From contig VFFE01007566.1 of the NCBI GenBank assembly GCA_008921705.1, forward strand, positions 257,698-321,697: a stretch of DNA of 64,000 nt, read 5' to 3'. Under the pieces are notes generated by a model. It was not told the DNA's origin. It made no database searches and saw only the letters and a list, made by a program, of their open reading frames with translations. The translations under genes were made by a program, and so were the position numbers. The DNA comes from Burhinus oedicnemus (taxonomy: Eukaryota > Chordata > Aves > Charadriiformes > Burhinidae). This document shows positions 1-13,479 of this stretch, in pieces (position 1 is the first letter of the stretch; each line of letters starts with the position of its first letter).

Positions 1-126
1 CTTTGAGCAATCTGGTCTAGTGGGAGGTGTCCTTGTCCAGGGCAAGGGGATTGGAACTAGGTGATCTTTAAGGTCCCTTCCAACCTAAACCGTTCTATGA
101 TTCTATGATTCTATGATTCTATGATT
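1..126 (+). mobile_element. CR1 LINE 3' end, cut by window edge
   Basis: The segment starts inside a CR1 3' untranslated region and runs to the characteristic tail. The phrases CTTTGAGCAA..CTGGTCTAG, GGTGATCTTTAAGGTCCC and TTCCAACCTAAACC are those of the avian CR1 terminus. The tail at about 95-126 is a run of ATTCTATG octamers, with about four units. CR1 normally ends in only two to four such units and has no poly-A. The element is in plus orientation and its 5' part lies outside the window, so the original length is unknown. The octamers are identical to one another, which suggests a fairly young copy or slippage. Confidence 0.93.
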
Positions 127-1947
127 AAGAAAAAGACAGGGGACTCTTCAGGTGGAACATCATTATTATGGCAATGTCTGAAGGGTAAAACTATGGCAAA
201 TACGTGTCCTTCAGCTGTTTTGTCATTAAAATAGCCACAGATTTGGCTTGACCAAACAGACAAAGCGGGATCACATAAAGGAGCTTAAACATCCCAGCAA
301 ATGCTTATCAGTATGGTCATCATATAGACACCCTCCCCTGCCACCTCTGGCCTGGCAGGAGGGATGCAGTACCAACGCCTCTCTGCAGCCTTGCTGGTAC
401 CCACAAAGACTCTTCAGCACTGGCACAGGCAGAGCAAGGAAAAGCGTCACTAAACCTCCTACCTGTGTTTTCAGTTTTAACCCCTTTAACAGATAAACTG
501 TCCTACAGAAAGAAAAAAATAGACTGGAGCATGTCTGCCATGAATTTCTGTCTCATTCTTCCTGTGGGCGCTCGCTACATTTCATTTCATCAAGTCTCTT
601 CCTTTCCAGCAGTATAATCAGTGTCATGTCAGGAAAGATCCTCCTCCCTTCAGAAGGGATGGGAGTTTTTCTGCTACTGATGGCCTCAAAGCTGTAGACC
701 TGTACATTTTTACATGTACATTTTTATCGTGGAGTTTTTAAAGCAATGACTAAGAAGGGAGTCCATTAGAAGTTCTGGTATTGCAATATTTGGTGGTCCA
801 CCAACTGCCCCAAAAAGCTGGTAAGCGTATGTAACTTGTCCGTAGAACTCTGCTAGTAACTTAGGACACAAAAAAAGCCTGCATTCCAATTTACCTGAAA
901 TATGGTAGTAGGTAGAAATTGCCAAATCAAAAAGCGTAAAAGCATGAAAAAGTATGAAAAGCATTCTCTTTGCCCTTGAGTGTTGGAGCAGACCACCTGG
1001 CAAGAGAACCTCCCCCAAAACAGGGAATTTATCCTGCAGTGGCTTCAGCATGAGCTGCTTCAGCTCAGATTAGGCAGCTGCAACCTACCTGGTCCCGTTA
1101 ACTGCTGTTCATCTCTCAGTCAGGTGTCTCCAAAATGCACTTGATGCTTTTTTGCTCAACGAAGAATTTTTTTTTTTTTCTTTTTCAAAAACTGTGATGA
1201 GGAAAGGACCCTGTGGGTCTGCCTCCCCTCTCATCCCTCTGCGCCCTTGCGCTACTTTAGCTAGTCACCATTTCACTTCATGCTCACAGTCAGCATGAGA
1301 ATATCCCTGTTTCCAAATTCCTGTCTACCTGAACTTGTGAAAAGCTGTACAGCCTTATATTTTCTTGAAAATGGGTTTATTATGAAAATAAGACCCTGTA
1401 AGAAAGGCCCCATTTTAAAAAACAGTGAAAATGAAAGTTGTTCCTGGTTGCACTGATGAAATCAGTGTGAGCCTGCTCAGATATATTCCCTGTCTATAAA
1501 ATGAATATAACATTTGCCACTATCACAGGGAGGTCTGATGACATGCTCATTAGTGTTCCTAGAGCAATTAGAGTTTGGGTGAGAGACTCCAATAAGAAAA
1601 CAAAGAGACATCTCAAGTGGATATATTTCTGCTGTGCCTCGGAACAGCTGAAGCAACACCCACAGGGAATTCAGACTTGAGCAGTGGGAAGGGGGGGGGG
1701 GGCAAGGCAATGAGAGAATGCCGCTTAAAAAAATACCAAACCAAAACAGAAAGCAAGTTAGCTCTCTGCTGTTAAAGGGAACAAAAATCCCCTCACCTTT
1801 ACAATAACGATGTGTGCCTCAATATTAGCCCTGGGATTGCCAATGAAACTGAGGGGTGTCATTTTCTTATTTTCCAAAATATTTATACATTTTTGAAAAT
1901 ATTTTAGGTATTAAATATTTCTATAACTGTGTATTTTCCAATATATT
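127..1947. other. Unique sequence without recognised gene
   Basis: I see no gene or recognisable transposon here. Short frames in the stretch have no family resemblance. There is a run of 13 T at 1167-1179 and a run of 12 G at 1691-1702, both ordinary homopolymers. The last ~90 bp before the next CR1 are strongly AT-rich. Confidence 0.6.
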
Positions 1948-2213
1948 TAGGACAAAAGGAAATGGCCTCAAGTTGCACCAGGGGAGGTTTAGGATGGATA
2001 TTAGGAAAAATTTCTTCACGGAAAGGGTTATCAAGCATTGGAACAGGCTGCCCAGGGGAGTGGTTGAATCACCATCCCTGGAGATATTTTAAAGATGGGT
2101 AGACGTGGTGCTGAGGGACATGGTTTAGCCTTGGACTTGGCAATGCTGGGTTAACGGTTGGACTCAGTGATCTTAAAGGTCCTTTCCAACCTGGGTGATT
2201 CTACGATTCTCTG
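1948..2213 (+). mobile_element. 5'-truncated CR1 LINE, 3' fragment
   Basis: This fragment holds the last part of CR1 ORF2 plus the 3' UTR. The translated start reads [20 protein letters not shown] and continues through HWNRLPRG, which is the conserved C-terminal end of the CR1 polyprotein. It is followed by the GTGGTGCTGAGGGACATGG segment and the closing TTCCAACCTGGGTGATTCT plus degenerate octamers. Truncation at the 5' end to under 300 bp is typical of CR1. An in-frame stop (ATTTTAA, about 2088) precedes the normal end of the frame, so it is a dead copy. Confidence 0.92.
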
Positions 2214-3269
2214 ACAACGTTCACATAATTGACACACTCTCTTCCCCCTCACTCTGGAAGAAGCACTGGGGTTTCAGGCAGAAACATTTTGTCTAAGGCC
2301 TGAAGGAAGGCACTGTGAGGCAGGTGTCTGTCAGCCTTGCTCAGCATGATTCAAATCCACCCTGGCTCTTTGGCCACATGAGGGATGGTTTTCACCAGGA
2401 GCCTTCGCCACGGTGCTGTGTCTGCTGGGGAGAGCGGCGTGTCAGCGGGCCGTTCCGATTCACCTCCTCCCAGCGCCAGAGCGCTCTTCCCATAGCATCT
2501 CCGCTGCCACACGGCTATCGAGAACACATGCCTGATTTGATTTTCAAAACAAAGCGTGTTCCCTTTAATTGAAACTTTGTGCATGAAAAGTTTATTAAGT
2601 TAGACAGTGATGCCGCAGAGAAGCAGTGGTAGAAATTGCCCTCAGGCTGATCCTTCCTAGCCTGCCATTAGGTGCTGTTACACTTAATTGTTGGTGAAGG
2701 CAACTTAGTGCTTGATCACATTATCCCACGTTAAACCTTTCCTTTGACACAGGTTCTTTGTTAGAGGCAGATCCTTCAAATAGACTCGCACAGACAGAAG
2801 TGTCTTAAAACCAACAGAAGCTTTACAAGTAGAGGAAGTTACCGATGATGTTAAGAGGTCTGCAACTCAGAGGACTGCAAGATTAAAGCCAGAAGAATGT
2901 AGCCATTAATGTAACAAGTATATTTTGCATTTTTTTTTCCCCACACCTTTCACACTATGGTCTTCAGAAAGACCTATTCTCTATGCCTAAAAGGCTCAGA
3001 CTAATAACTCAACAAATCTAACAACAAACACATCCTTAAAAATTGTAAATTTTTCAGGGACTTTGTAGTGGATGCTGAAAAAGCCATAATTACACAAACA
3101 ATAATTTAAAAGAACGATATGCTGGCCAAAAAATATTCCTGTTTAGAAGATAAAAAAAAGCAATATTAAAAGTTTTAAAAACTGGTAAGAGGGGACTAAT
3201 GGAATAAACAAAATATCAACAGTTAATAACTAAGCAACATATTAAAAAAAACCCCAAAATGCCTATATG
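2214..3269. other. Unique sequence without recognised gene
   Basis: No gene or clear repeat is visible. From about 2880 the composition becomes strongly A/T-rich and leads into the decayed CR1 that follows. Part of 3000-3270 may belong to that element but is too worn to assign. Confidence 0.5.
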
Positions 3270-4145
3270 CAAACATACATTCATTGCTAAACACAGACAA
3301 TAAAACTATACATGAAAATGCTGAAAAGGCAGGAATGATTCCCAGATACTTTTTGTCAATATTTGAAACAAAAGACACCAATGTATACATGCATCCCTTA
3401 TGTGCTATAGCTCGATTAGAGAGTTTAACAAAGAGTTGTGGCTCTACCTGGTGTGATCGGATTACTTACCATCAAGAAACTAAGTTGCCTGCATTATTTT
3501 TGGCTGTCTGCCAAAGGTTAAAAAAAAATAAATTACGTCAACAAGGCAAGATAACAGAGACGAAAGAGTTTTAAAGGAACTAGTGGACTGTTACCTTTTT
3601 AATACATCATGGTAAACAACCTCATAAATGCAGGATTGCCAACATAATTTCAGTTTGAAGACAGGAATGACTCCAGAGAACTGTGGACCAGCTAGCCTAG
3701 TCTTAATAATTGGCAAAATAATAAAATATTTATTCATGAACTATCAACAAAGAATTGCAGACTGGAACTACAGTTGTGATGTTTCATGGAAAATCAGTTT
3801 AAACAAACCACACTTATCTTTTTTTGGCAGGATTGCAAGTCTGATTGATAGAGGCAGCTGCGATAATGAAGTGGACTTGGACTTCTCCAAGATTTCTGAC
3901 TCAACTGTACCTAAATTCTTACTTAAAGCCCAATATTTTAGTCACCAAATGGATTAAATAAGTGGTTCACTGACTGACCTCAAACTGTAGCTGTTAATGG
4001 AGTGCTACCAGGGAGTACAGCAGTTGCCCCGAGATTGGTTTTCAGTCCAACCCTGCTCAGTATTCTGCAAAAGATCAAGGTGGTAATTAAACTTTTTGTT
4101 AATAAAACTAACAGATGACAAAGACTGGAGTGGTGGAAAGTTCTG
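3270..4145 (+). mobile_element. Ancient CR1/L3-like LINE fragment
   Basis: A decayed non-LTR retrotransposon in plus orientation, recognised by translated motifs in the expected order. ENAEKAGMIPRYFLSIF (3311-3361) matches the N-terminal reverse transcriptase region. TPENCGPASL and IIGKII (3670-3725) match the PENYRPVSLTS..GKVME motif. IDRG..VDLDFSKISD (3847-3900) matches motif A. After a stop, 4010-4075 matches the [13 protein letters not shown] block. The DNA at 4105-4136 reads LTDDKDWSGG, the FADDTKLGG motif C. Stops and indels separate the blocks. The high divergence suggests insertion long before the octamer-tailed copies in this window. Ends are approximate and no 3' tail is visible. 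Confidence 0.72.
3284..3957 (+). pseudogene. Broken reverse transcriptase of ancient CR1
   Basis: Two open stretches (3284-3574 and 3628-3957) in different reading frames carry successive pieces of CR1-type reverse transcriptase. The second stretch holds the motif A equivalent, where LDFSKISD stands for the usual LDFSKAFD. The catalytic aspartate is kept at the start of that motif, but A-F has become I-S. The frame breaks between the two stretches and again after 3957, before motifs B and C, so no functional protein can be made. It is a fossil without evidence of domestication. Confidence 0.68.
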
Positions 4146-7100
4146 TTTCTTTGAAGGCTGGTATCAGTAGCGATAAGACAGTTGTCATTAGAACAAAGTA
4201 TGAGTTATTCAGGGCAAAACACTTCTAAAGAAAGTTATTCCTCATACAGGCTCAGCTCTCATGCAGGCATTCAGCCTGCATCCAGGTATTCTTGCCATTA
4301 AATCTTATGCCACTCTATTCTGGATCGCGAGTCTCTCTCCAGCCAGGGCAGAGCTGTTGGCACTTCCAGGACTGCCTGGCACTTTCCAGCAACACTCCCA
4401 GTAAACAAGGGCAAAATGAGTTAACACTGGAGAGAAGAATCCCAGCAGACTATCCTAAACTATGAATTATCCTGCTTTTGAGAATTAATGCATTCACTGC
4501 TTGCTTACTGAACGTATGCTCATACAATCCCGTGTCCCCTCCCACAGTTTCTGAATAATATTGGTAATTAGCAAGACGGAAGTAATGCAAAATAAGATTT
4601 ATTGACAGTCCCTGAAGTTTTAATATTTAGTTCAAACCCACATCTCACAAGTGGAATGAAGCGTCAGCGAGGCTGAAAGCAGCATGTTCAGTAATAGACA
4701 TAAAGCTGGATGTAAACAAGTGACTTCCGAGTGCAATGCGGGTAATTAGCTTCTGCTTCAAGTTCACATTTTAGCTTTTTGCACAAAACTTTTCCTCTGC
4801 AGCCAAACCAGGCTGAGTGGCCTGAGCCTCCACAGGAGGCAGGTTGCAGTCTGCTCGGTATGTCCTGCCAGGTCCTTCATTTAAACATTTTCTGATCTAA
4901 TGCAGCCAGGAATTAAATACAGCTGCTCTTCTGGTGAGTCTTAGACTCACAAATGAATGTTTAATTGGTCTAATGGACTACCATATTTAAGCTATATCAG
5001 GTTAGATGTCCCCACAGCTTTGTGTCGCAGCACACAGACACTAGCCCCGGCAGCAAGACAGCCAGTTAGTAGTGTGTTGACACTGCTTTAATACTGCTCC
5101 TCCTCCCAGAAAATGATCTGAAATACTATTGTAAACTGTAATCTGGATGTATAAGATCACCTTTTTACTCCAACGCACTGAGCACAAGACCAGGAATCTA
5201 GTTTCCTTGGCCTATTAAAAATTTAGTTTAGACATTATGCCACTGCGGCTTTTTGTGATCGTTTAAGAATATAACTTAGTATTTCCAAATTTCTCCCCTG
5301 AATATTTCCCTCTAGAAAGGAAGAATAATTGCTTTCCTTTTACACAAATCTCATCACTACTGTTGCTACAACACTTGAAGGACAACATTTCCCAGCACCA
5401 GTGCTGCCCTATACATACTTTAGGCTTGACTAAACTTTCCTGGATTTTATTGCAAGTAAGAAACGCTCTTGCTCTGCGAACTTCTCATGCTGTATTCAGT
5501 CACAGCAATTCACAGCACTGCTGTAAACAGCAGGGTTTGGGTTTGTATTCCCAGAGCAGAACAAAGCACTGGTACGCACGCTGGCAGGGACTGCGCTTAC
5601 ATGGTACCAGCACACCCACTCTCACCACGGGGCTCCCACTGGGAGCTGCCCTGACCCCATTTACACCAAGTGGGCTACCTCTCCTTGCCTGTTTTATATG
5701 ACAGGGCTCGGGGACCAGTCATCCAGCCTGCTTCCTTTTCCTCAAAGTAAAGTCCTTCTAGAGTGTCAGTCTCACCTCTAATTACAGAGTCAAAATTGGA
5801 AGAAGCCTTGAGGAGCACTGGAAGGAAACCACGGGATGTTCAGGAGCTGCGACCAGCAGATGTGCTGTGCTTGAGGCCCACATCTGGGTGGGCGCATTCT
5901 GCAAAGGAAGGAGCTACCAAGGTCGGGCTGAACTGCTGCCAGAGGCCGAGGGGACTTTTCGATAGAAGTGGCTTGCAGATAGAGGTTTGATTTTATTGAT
6001 ATCAGCTATCAATAAAAGCCCACTCTTAAGATTTCAGACTTGGCATGTGCTGACTTACCTTGGACAGAGTAGCGATAAATAACCAGGTAAACTCATCTGT
6101 TTGCTGCAGATGGAAAGCATTTATACTTTATATTCAGCAATTACTAGAAATAGATAAAATCAGCTGAGGAGGACCCTCTCTGACAGCATACTGCCTTTCC
6201 TCCAAATACCTGTGTATTGACAGCTTTTATAGCTTATCCTAAAGTCTATGCAGATAAGGGTAACATCTGTTGTGACACAGTGCCCGATCCTTCTTAAGCA
6301 AGCTATTTCGCTTGCTAACATACTGCAAGGAGTTCCACCAGCAATTGTACTACACAGTTCCTTGGATTACGGGAAATTTTTTTTTTATTTTTTTTTTTTT
6401 TACTGCAAAGGTAAAACTGCAAAAGAGTCAATTTGCAGTTCTACAACTCCTCATGCAAAGCTTTACATGGCACCACCTTAGCCAAACACAACCATTTTCC
6501 AAAATATGCCAACCTTTGAGTGATGCAGCTTTGGTTTTCCTTATGCTTATACTCTTCTGAAGGAGAGGGCAGGTAGATAAGATGACTTCAAGGAGAAGGA
6601 ACTGCTGAAACCGTCACTAAGGTCCCCATAAATATTCCCCATGGACCTCATTACACATTTGAGCAAACATTACCTTCACTCACACAGCTAAATTTCCTGT
6701 TTGCTTGGCTGATCAATTCCTCATCAAATTTTAACGGGGGGTTCAGGCCGTCTGTGGCGTTTTAATTAGCCCTAAGACTGCACAGCGTTGGAGGCAAAGC
6801 TAAGAACCATCGAAGTCCCCTCTGCCTAGATGTAAAGGTGGAAGGGGGCTGGGGAAGAGAAGGAAATGAAGAGAGCTACTAATTAGCTCTTGTTACTAGG
6901 TTAAGTCTGCTCTCTAGTGGTCACATCACACAGCAAAGACAGCAAACAACAAGCCTACAGAAAACGGTATCTTAAACCGTAGCTGGATTCCTCTGCATCA
7001 AATATGAGGAAAAAAAAAAAAAAAAGCAATATATATCATGCTTACCCCTGCTGCTGCAATTTCCAGCATCCCTTTTCCCGTAAAGAGTCTTGTTTTCTTC

Positions 7101-10100
7101 CCCCCACTCCGGAATTTTATATACTTTTATCAGTGCTCTCATTTTTGCCACGAGAGGCTAGTGCAATGAACTGCAGCTACTTAAAATCAAACACACTTTG
7201 CTCCAGTCAGAACACACAATCCACACACCCTGCTGTCCACAACCATGAACCACAAATGGCCACCTTCTGTCCGAGGTGGTGGCCGGAAGTATTTTGACCT
7301 GCAGTAGGTTGCTGCCATGCCTGAGAACTTCTACGCATTTTGCTCTCGTTACATGTAAAGCTTTTCATTTAACGGAGTTTAACCTGCATCCTTCTCTTCG
7401 GCAATGAAGATAGTCACATAATTTGGAATTACAATACAAGCAGGATAAAGAAACGTAGTATGCCAGCAATATTTCTCCCACCCTCTTAATGTAAACAAGA
7501 TACACAAAAGCAAGAAGGAAAGGTAAGCCTTGGATCAGTCGGTGATCTTTCAATGAGGCGGTGCTGCGGTGTTTCACAGCTTCCTGAAAGGAACTTGTAC
7601 CCATTCCCCAAAAAAGCAGACATACGTTGCACCAGGGGCATGCGAGAGCAGAGCAGTTCCCTCCACAGAAGAATTAACAGTTCTACCGACAGATCTTGCT
7701 CTATGGCAATGACCTGCTTCGTCTGGAGAGAGCTGAAAATTAAACAAATCCCTTATTTCTTTTTGCAGCTTAGGAGTGGTTATTTTAAGTGTTCGTCTGC
7801 ATGCTGCAAAAGCAATGTATGTATTTAAAACAGCTGCTCATCTCACACAGACAGTAAACTATACGCAACTCTGCTTAAAATCGGAAGTTCGTTGAGATTA
7901 TATGAATAATATCAGCATCTGCAAGTACACCTGTTTACTACGGAGAGGGACTGTAGCATATATAGCTGTTGATGCTATAAGGAATCGCCATTCAGTATCC
8001 TTTACAGAACAGACCTGAAAGTTACCTACCAAGCGTATGTTTTCAGGCTCAAAGTTTGCATTTTAGTTGCATATATCCCTTAATAAGCGGCAAGATGTTT
8101 GGCTTTATTCTGACAGATATGCGCTACTACATGGAGAAGAGCAGAACAAATAGTTAACCCGAGCCAAACCTCCCTGCTTGAAACCTAGATGCACTTAATT
8201 TAGCAACTACAAATTAATTAGTATTATTAAAATGCCACTTAGCACCAAATACAGGCAAACTGCTAGTATTTAAAAAACACATTAGCTGGTCATCCTAATC
8301 ACCATGTCTCACAGGGCCTGGACCAGCTAACGCTGTTTTTGCCTACACCAGGAACTGCATGGCAAGTCTGCAAAAACCCACCTCTTCTTCCACGTAGTGC
8401 TGGAGTCTAAACACAAGCAGATTTAGATCCCACACTTCAGTACAAAACCTCATCAGTTGGGAAAAAAAAAACTGAATCAAAGGACAAATACCACTTTATA
8501 TGCAGTTAGAAAAAGATTGAGGAAGAAGCACTTAAGCAGAATTAATTTACAAGACAATTAGGTATTTTTATAAGCAAAGGCAACGGGAAGAGGGTTCTGC
8601 CCCAGCTGGAATTCTCTGCAGTGTTTCTAGACCTTCATTGGGTGCAGATTATGTCAAGCAGTAGCAGCACCTTTGTCTTGTTTCTCTTCCAGCTTTCATG
8701 GGTAACATTCATCTGTATTTATTTGGCTTTTGTTCCTTGCAAATAAAAAGCAGCTATCCCTAGGCTTTAGCCACTTGGTTTACAAACAAGAAAACCAAAA
8801 CAACCCACATGCAGTAACTTAATACAATTGTATGAGCTCCAATACTCAGGAGTAACCAAGTAAGGTGAATTCCACTGAGTTCACCGATAAACTTTTATCT
8901 CAGCGAGAGCCTGTCATCTCAAAGCATTCCACAAGCCAGACCACGTCTCAGAAGCTTTCAAGACCTGCACTTTGCAGGCAAAGGCATTCCTCCCCCATAG
9001 CCCTCAGAGGGCAGGATTTGGCCCTTTATTTGATGCTTTGTTCACACCTCAAATGCCCCCACAGCTGCCGCACATCAGCACTCAGTGACAGTTTAAGACA
9101 AGGATGTTAAATACAGAATCCCACCGGCACTGGAAAGGCAGAAATGTTTGGGGGGTTTTAGTTGGTGGATGAGGGACAATACCCCACCTCTTGCAAATAA
9201 TCCGATGGGATGTTTAATGGCTTTAGTCCCGTGCCTTTTGCCAGCTACGTGACCAGAAGCGACATGCCGCCCACGTCAGAACTTTTAATAGTGATAAATG
9301 CAATACAGGCAGCATTAGCTGCCACTGTGCTCTATCACTATCCATAACACCGAAAAGTAACTCCTTCCTCCAGCTCAGAGCTCAGGCGCTAACAGAACAG
9401 CAGAGGTTAGGTTCAGCCCTACAAAGCCAGACCAACCATCAGGCTACAGTAGGTGACTTTTACCACAGGCACCCTTCGTTGCCAAAGGGTTTTCCACCAT
9501 CAGGAGTCCTCCCCAAATCAATGTTATCATTCCCATTTGTAATTTTACAAACTTCAAAGGGTTAAGACAGCAAGCACATTTATTGACTGGTGCTTCTTGG
9601 TGGGTTCAGTAAAGCATGACTGATTAGAGCCCAGTTCTAAAGAGCTCGGCTTTGTGAGGCTGGAATAAATGGGAGTCTGTCAATAACTCAGATCCAGGCA
9701 TATTGACATAGTTTACAGCCTCAATAGGCAATTAACACTTTACAGTGGATATTACCCAGTGGCCTCCCCATGTTTTACTGCACATTTTCTGCCGTCAGCT
9801 GCAATATTGAAGGTTTGGAATAAAAATTATATTGGACAGACAGCACCTTTGTTCAGCTGCACAGATTTTTTTTTTTTTTTAACATCTGGGAGAGATCACA
9901 GTTTCATTCCTCTTTATTCACTCTCTCACACCCCTTGTCTCACTTTCTCTGTCATTTACAGTTTCTAGCTTGCATTGGTGAACTCAAGAAACTCTCTTAA
10001 CTAAGTAATTAAATCTGTTACATGCCAAAACTCTCTAGGGAAACCCCAAAAGAGTGACAACCCCAGCCTTTTCTCCTACCACGGGAGAGCCTGAGTAAGT

Positions 10101-10409
10101 TCACAAACGAATGCCTCCTTGGCAGACAAATTATACTGACAAGTAACCGAAATTCAGCCAGGAGTACTTAAAGCAGAAATAGCTGAAAAAAGTTACATTC
10201 AGCTCACAGTCATCTCTTCTAACCAGGCCCAAGCCCACATCCTACCCTGATCAAGGCAGAATTGCAATACAGCTTCCTCCTCGTTGCGCCTTCACAGAAA
10301 GAGGGAGGAAAAAAAAAAATCCGCAAGAAGGTGGATTCTTTCTTGATTTTTAATCTATCTAGCCCTAGTGAAATACTCTGGCTAGGCATTTTGACACCAC
10401 TATCGTAAT
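4146..10409. other. Long unique stretch, possible conserved non-coding DNA
   Basis: About 6 kb without a recognised gene or transposon. Small items seen are a hairpin with 8-bp arms ATGCAGGC/GCCTGCAT around a 5-nt loop at 4261-4281, a T-rich run near 6377-6401, and a run of 16 A at 7010-7025. Several short AT-rich blocks with homeodomain-like TAAT words (for example 4940-4995 and 6750-6775) look like conserved non-coding elements, but this is an impression that needs comparison with other birds. Confidence 0.5.
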
Positions 10410-10545
10410 TATTTAGTTCGGTCCTTTTGCACCGGCAGCATCAAAGGGCAAAGGCCCGAGCAGCAGCGGCGAAACGCAGCTGGCATTAGCGGGGCTGGCA
10501 GAGAGCTGCGCCCGGGCAGGAGGGGGCAAACGAGAGAGCAGAGCC
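10410..10545. other. Short CpG-rich patch
   Basis: About ten CpG dinucleotides occur in some 140 bp, in a region otherwise poor in CpG. The patch is GC-rich, with CCCGAGCAGCAGCGGCGAA at 10455-10473 and CTGCGCCCGGGCAGG at 10506-10520. It also contains ATCAAAGGG (10440-10448), which resembles a TCF/LEF site. This could be a small unmethylated regulatory element. It is too short to call a promoter, and no gene start is visible beside it. Confidence 0.35.
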
Positions 10546-13479
10546 AAAGCAGATTCACAACAACATTTTGCATGGCCAGCCCATAAAGAACTCTTTCCCT
10601 TAATTAGCAATGAAGAAGACGTTACTTACCCCAGAGCAAAACATTTGAGAGAAAATCTTAACAACCCCACAGCACCCTATTTACAAGCCAGCAGAGAGAG
10701 CTGGGAGAGGACACGGCCATTTATTTCCCAAATGGATTCAGCTGCTCCTTGTTGCCCCGTCCCTGCAAAGCAGAAGGCCCTCAACCGAGAGCTCCACCGG
10801 GCAGTAATGAGGCAATTAGCAGGAAGGGCCGAGAAAGGGGGTGCTGGGGGGTGGTTATCCCCCCACCCCCGCAGCTCTCAGTGCCCCGAGCCAGGGAGAG
10901 GTTCAGGATAGCCAACATCAGTGCTAAGGGCCAGCGTGTTTCGCCACTTGGCTGTGTTATTGGCATGGAGATGCAGTGCTGTTCAACATGAGCTCCTGCT
11001 TTAAATATAATACTAGCCCTGAAGTTGCTCCTGGGCTGCGGTGTCGCCGTGCCTGTTGTCAGGGCGTTAGGTGCCTTTTCCCGGGTGTGCTCGGCCACAG
11101 TGAGATTGCGGCACTCTTGAAGGCTGACACGTGGAGGTGAGAACCAAGCGGGGTTTATTCTGTAAGACTACACAAAGTTACAGGCTCTGCATGAAAGGGA
11201 AAACGCCTCATCATTGATTCATACAAAGGCTCAAGTGAAATTACACGAAGATGTAACACAAGGCATGGAATTCCCACAGGCACCGTTTTCAGCAAGAAAA
11301 GGAAATCATTCTCTCTATCTCTGTCTTGCAGAGGATTCTCTCTCTTGCCTGCCTTTTTCTTTTAAGGGAGGAAAACTCTGTAGATCACAGATTACATGAC
11401 TGTGAGGGGTGATAGGGAATTGATCTTCACTTATCCCCTGTCCAGTAGCGAAAGTCAGCAGTGGAATTTTCCAAGAACACGCAAGATGCAAACCCAAACC
11501 CCAATTGCCAATGTTTCACTTACCTGAAAAATATGGAAGACTTGTAAACTATTTTAAAATGTCATGTATTTTGCCCCTCCCTTTTCTGGCTAGTGAAGTA
11601 TTATGTTGATTTTAACTTGTTTTGGATGGACTGAATTCATCAAATAATTGAAATTGATATCCTGTATTTACATGCATCAGATAGATTTGCCATCGGCAGC
11701 TCCCATTTACTTCTAGACTGGAAAATTTGGAATTTTGACCTGTTTAATGAAAACCTTGGACAGGAATAATTGAAGAAAAAATCACCAGGTTTAAAAGGAA
11801 GAACGATACAATTTTCAAGGATGCCTGAAGTGCCATGGAGCCTTTAGTCCTATATCAGAGGCTTCTTGCACTCTCAGCATCCATCAGGGACATTTAAGTA
11901 CGGTGATGCCCAGCTAAGGCTGGACAAGCTAGGTCCTGAGCCAGAGGCAAGGCCAGCCCGAAGCTCCAGCCATGCTGCTGAGGTACAGCAGAACACCCCT
12001 GCACCGCTGCTCTTCCTGGGAGCCCACACCTCTGTACACCACTGACAGATTTTATGTGACTGTTCCAGCTCACTTGGCGATAGCCCGGCATCTAAACAGG
12101 CTCTGCAATGAATGTGGTCAAGTATCATAAATGTATAGCTCACTTTTGAGAAAAACAAACAAACAAACAAACAAAAATCCCAGGGATTATATTCTGGAGT
12201 CACTTACGTGGTTCCAAAGATTTTACCCCAGGTTATTTCAATGAAGGCTTTTTCTTTTTACCCGAGCAGAAAACCAGATCCAAAGACCAGTGGTAGAAAG
12301 GGAACTTTTTGCTCCTGTGTTAAGTCATGTGCCTCCCAATCATAACCCCCAATTTCATGAAAGAAAATAGGTAAAAGAATTAGAACCAGGATTCAGAGAT
12401 AATAGCTGCATATATGTAATGACTGGCTTTCCCCTTTGAATTTCTCTTGAGGGACAGAAGTACTATAGTAGCTTTCTTCCTTCTCCCTGGCCCTCCATGT
12501 ATGTGCAATGGAGTAGGTTAGAGACAGTCCAAGAAGTACATGTTGACATGGTATTCTCCATGCTGAGAGAAGTCAGTGGGAACTGTGTCCTCCGGCAATA
12601 AAAATTAATTTTAAGTCACCTTTCCAAAGGAGGAAAAGGTAAGTAAGCAGAGTCCCAAAGATGAAAGCAGCCATTTCTGTCTGCCATTTCTACAAGCTCA
12701 AAAGAAAAAGCATTGCTGGCAGACTGTTGGGAGAGATGGAGCTGCAAGTTTGCTAAAGGAGACAAAGTACAACCTGTTCCAGAGTTGCTACTTGAAGAAA
12801 ACAATCTCTTCAGAACCCTTGTCTTTAATGACTTTCTACTGTCGTATCAAACATGGAACACAAGCATAAGAACAGTGAGGTGAGCCATACACAAACACCA
12901 CCTTCCCAAGCAGGCACAGTCCTGAAAGTCTCGATTCTGGACTTGAAATTGCAAAGGCACCAAGAGGCAAAGGGCTTGTCAGGAAATAAGATACTGTTCA
13001 GCCTAAGTATAGACTGGCAGCTCTGACCTTAAAGAATCAGGGTAGTTGTTAGTACATCTACTAAAGGAAAAAAGAAAAAAAGACCCAAACACTAACAAAA
13101 TCAATCCCCAAATGTTGCTGTGTGTTTGCACTGAGTTTGCTTCTTTTGTGGTCCCTTTTTCTGGAAACAGGTGATGTCCCCATCCTGTTTCGCCGAGGCA
13201 GCCAGCCCAGTCTGGCAGCCTGAGCCGTGACCCCTGTGTGGTATTCTGCCAGGCAAGTACATCTGGCAGCTCTTCTGATCTGAAGTCCTGTGGTTTCCTT
13301 TGTGATGTGGCAAAGCACATGGCCCCCAGTCCATCTGTATAATTAATGTGAGGGGAAAATATGAGCAACAACAGAAAAAGAAAAAGAAAAAAAAAGCCCT
13401 CAAAGAACAGAAGCTGTTTGGGGTCAGCAGAAGGTCTGAGAGCAAAAAGATGCAGCACAGAGCCACGGGATGGGTTTGC
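10546..13479. other. Unique sequence with an AAAC microsatellite
   Basis: No gene is recognised. The one clear repeat is an (AAAC)n microsatellite at 12151-12177 with about five units. A- and T-rich runs near 13370-13396 create low-complexity frames (poly-Lys, poly-Phe) that are not coding evidence. Confidence 0.55.

Noticed and set aside
13003..13466. Phe/Leu-rich open frames on the minus strand, up to 151 codons
   Set aside because: The hydrophobic stretches come from A/T-rich microsatellite DNA (A-runs on the plus strand), not from a membrane protein.
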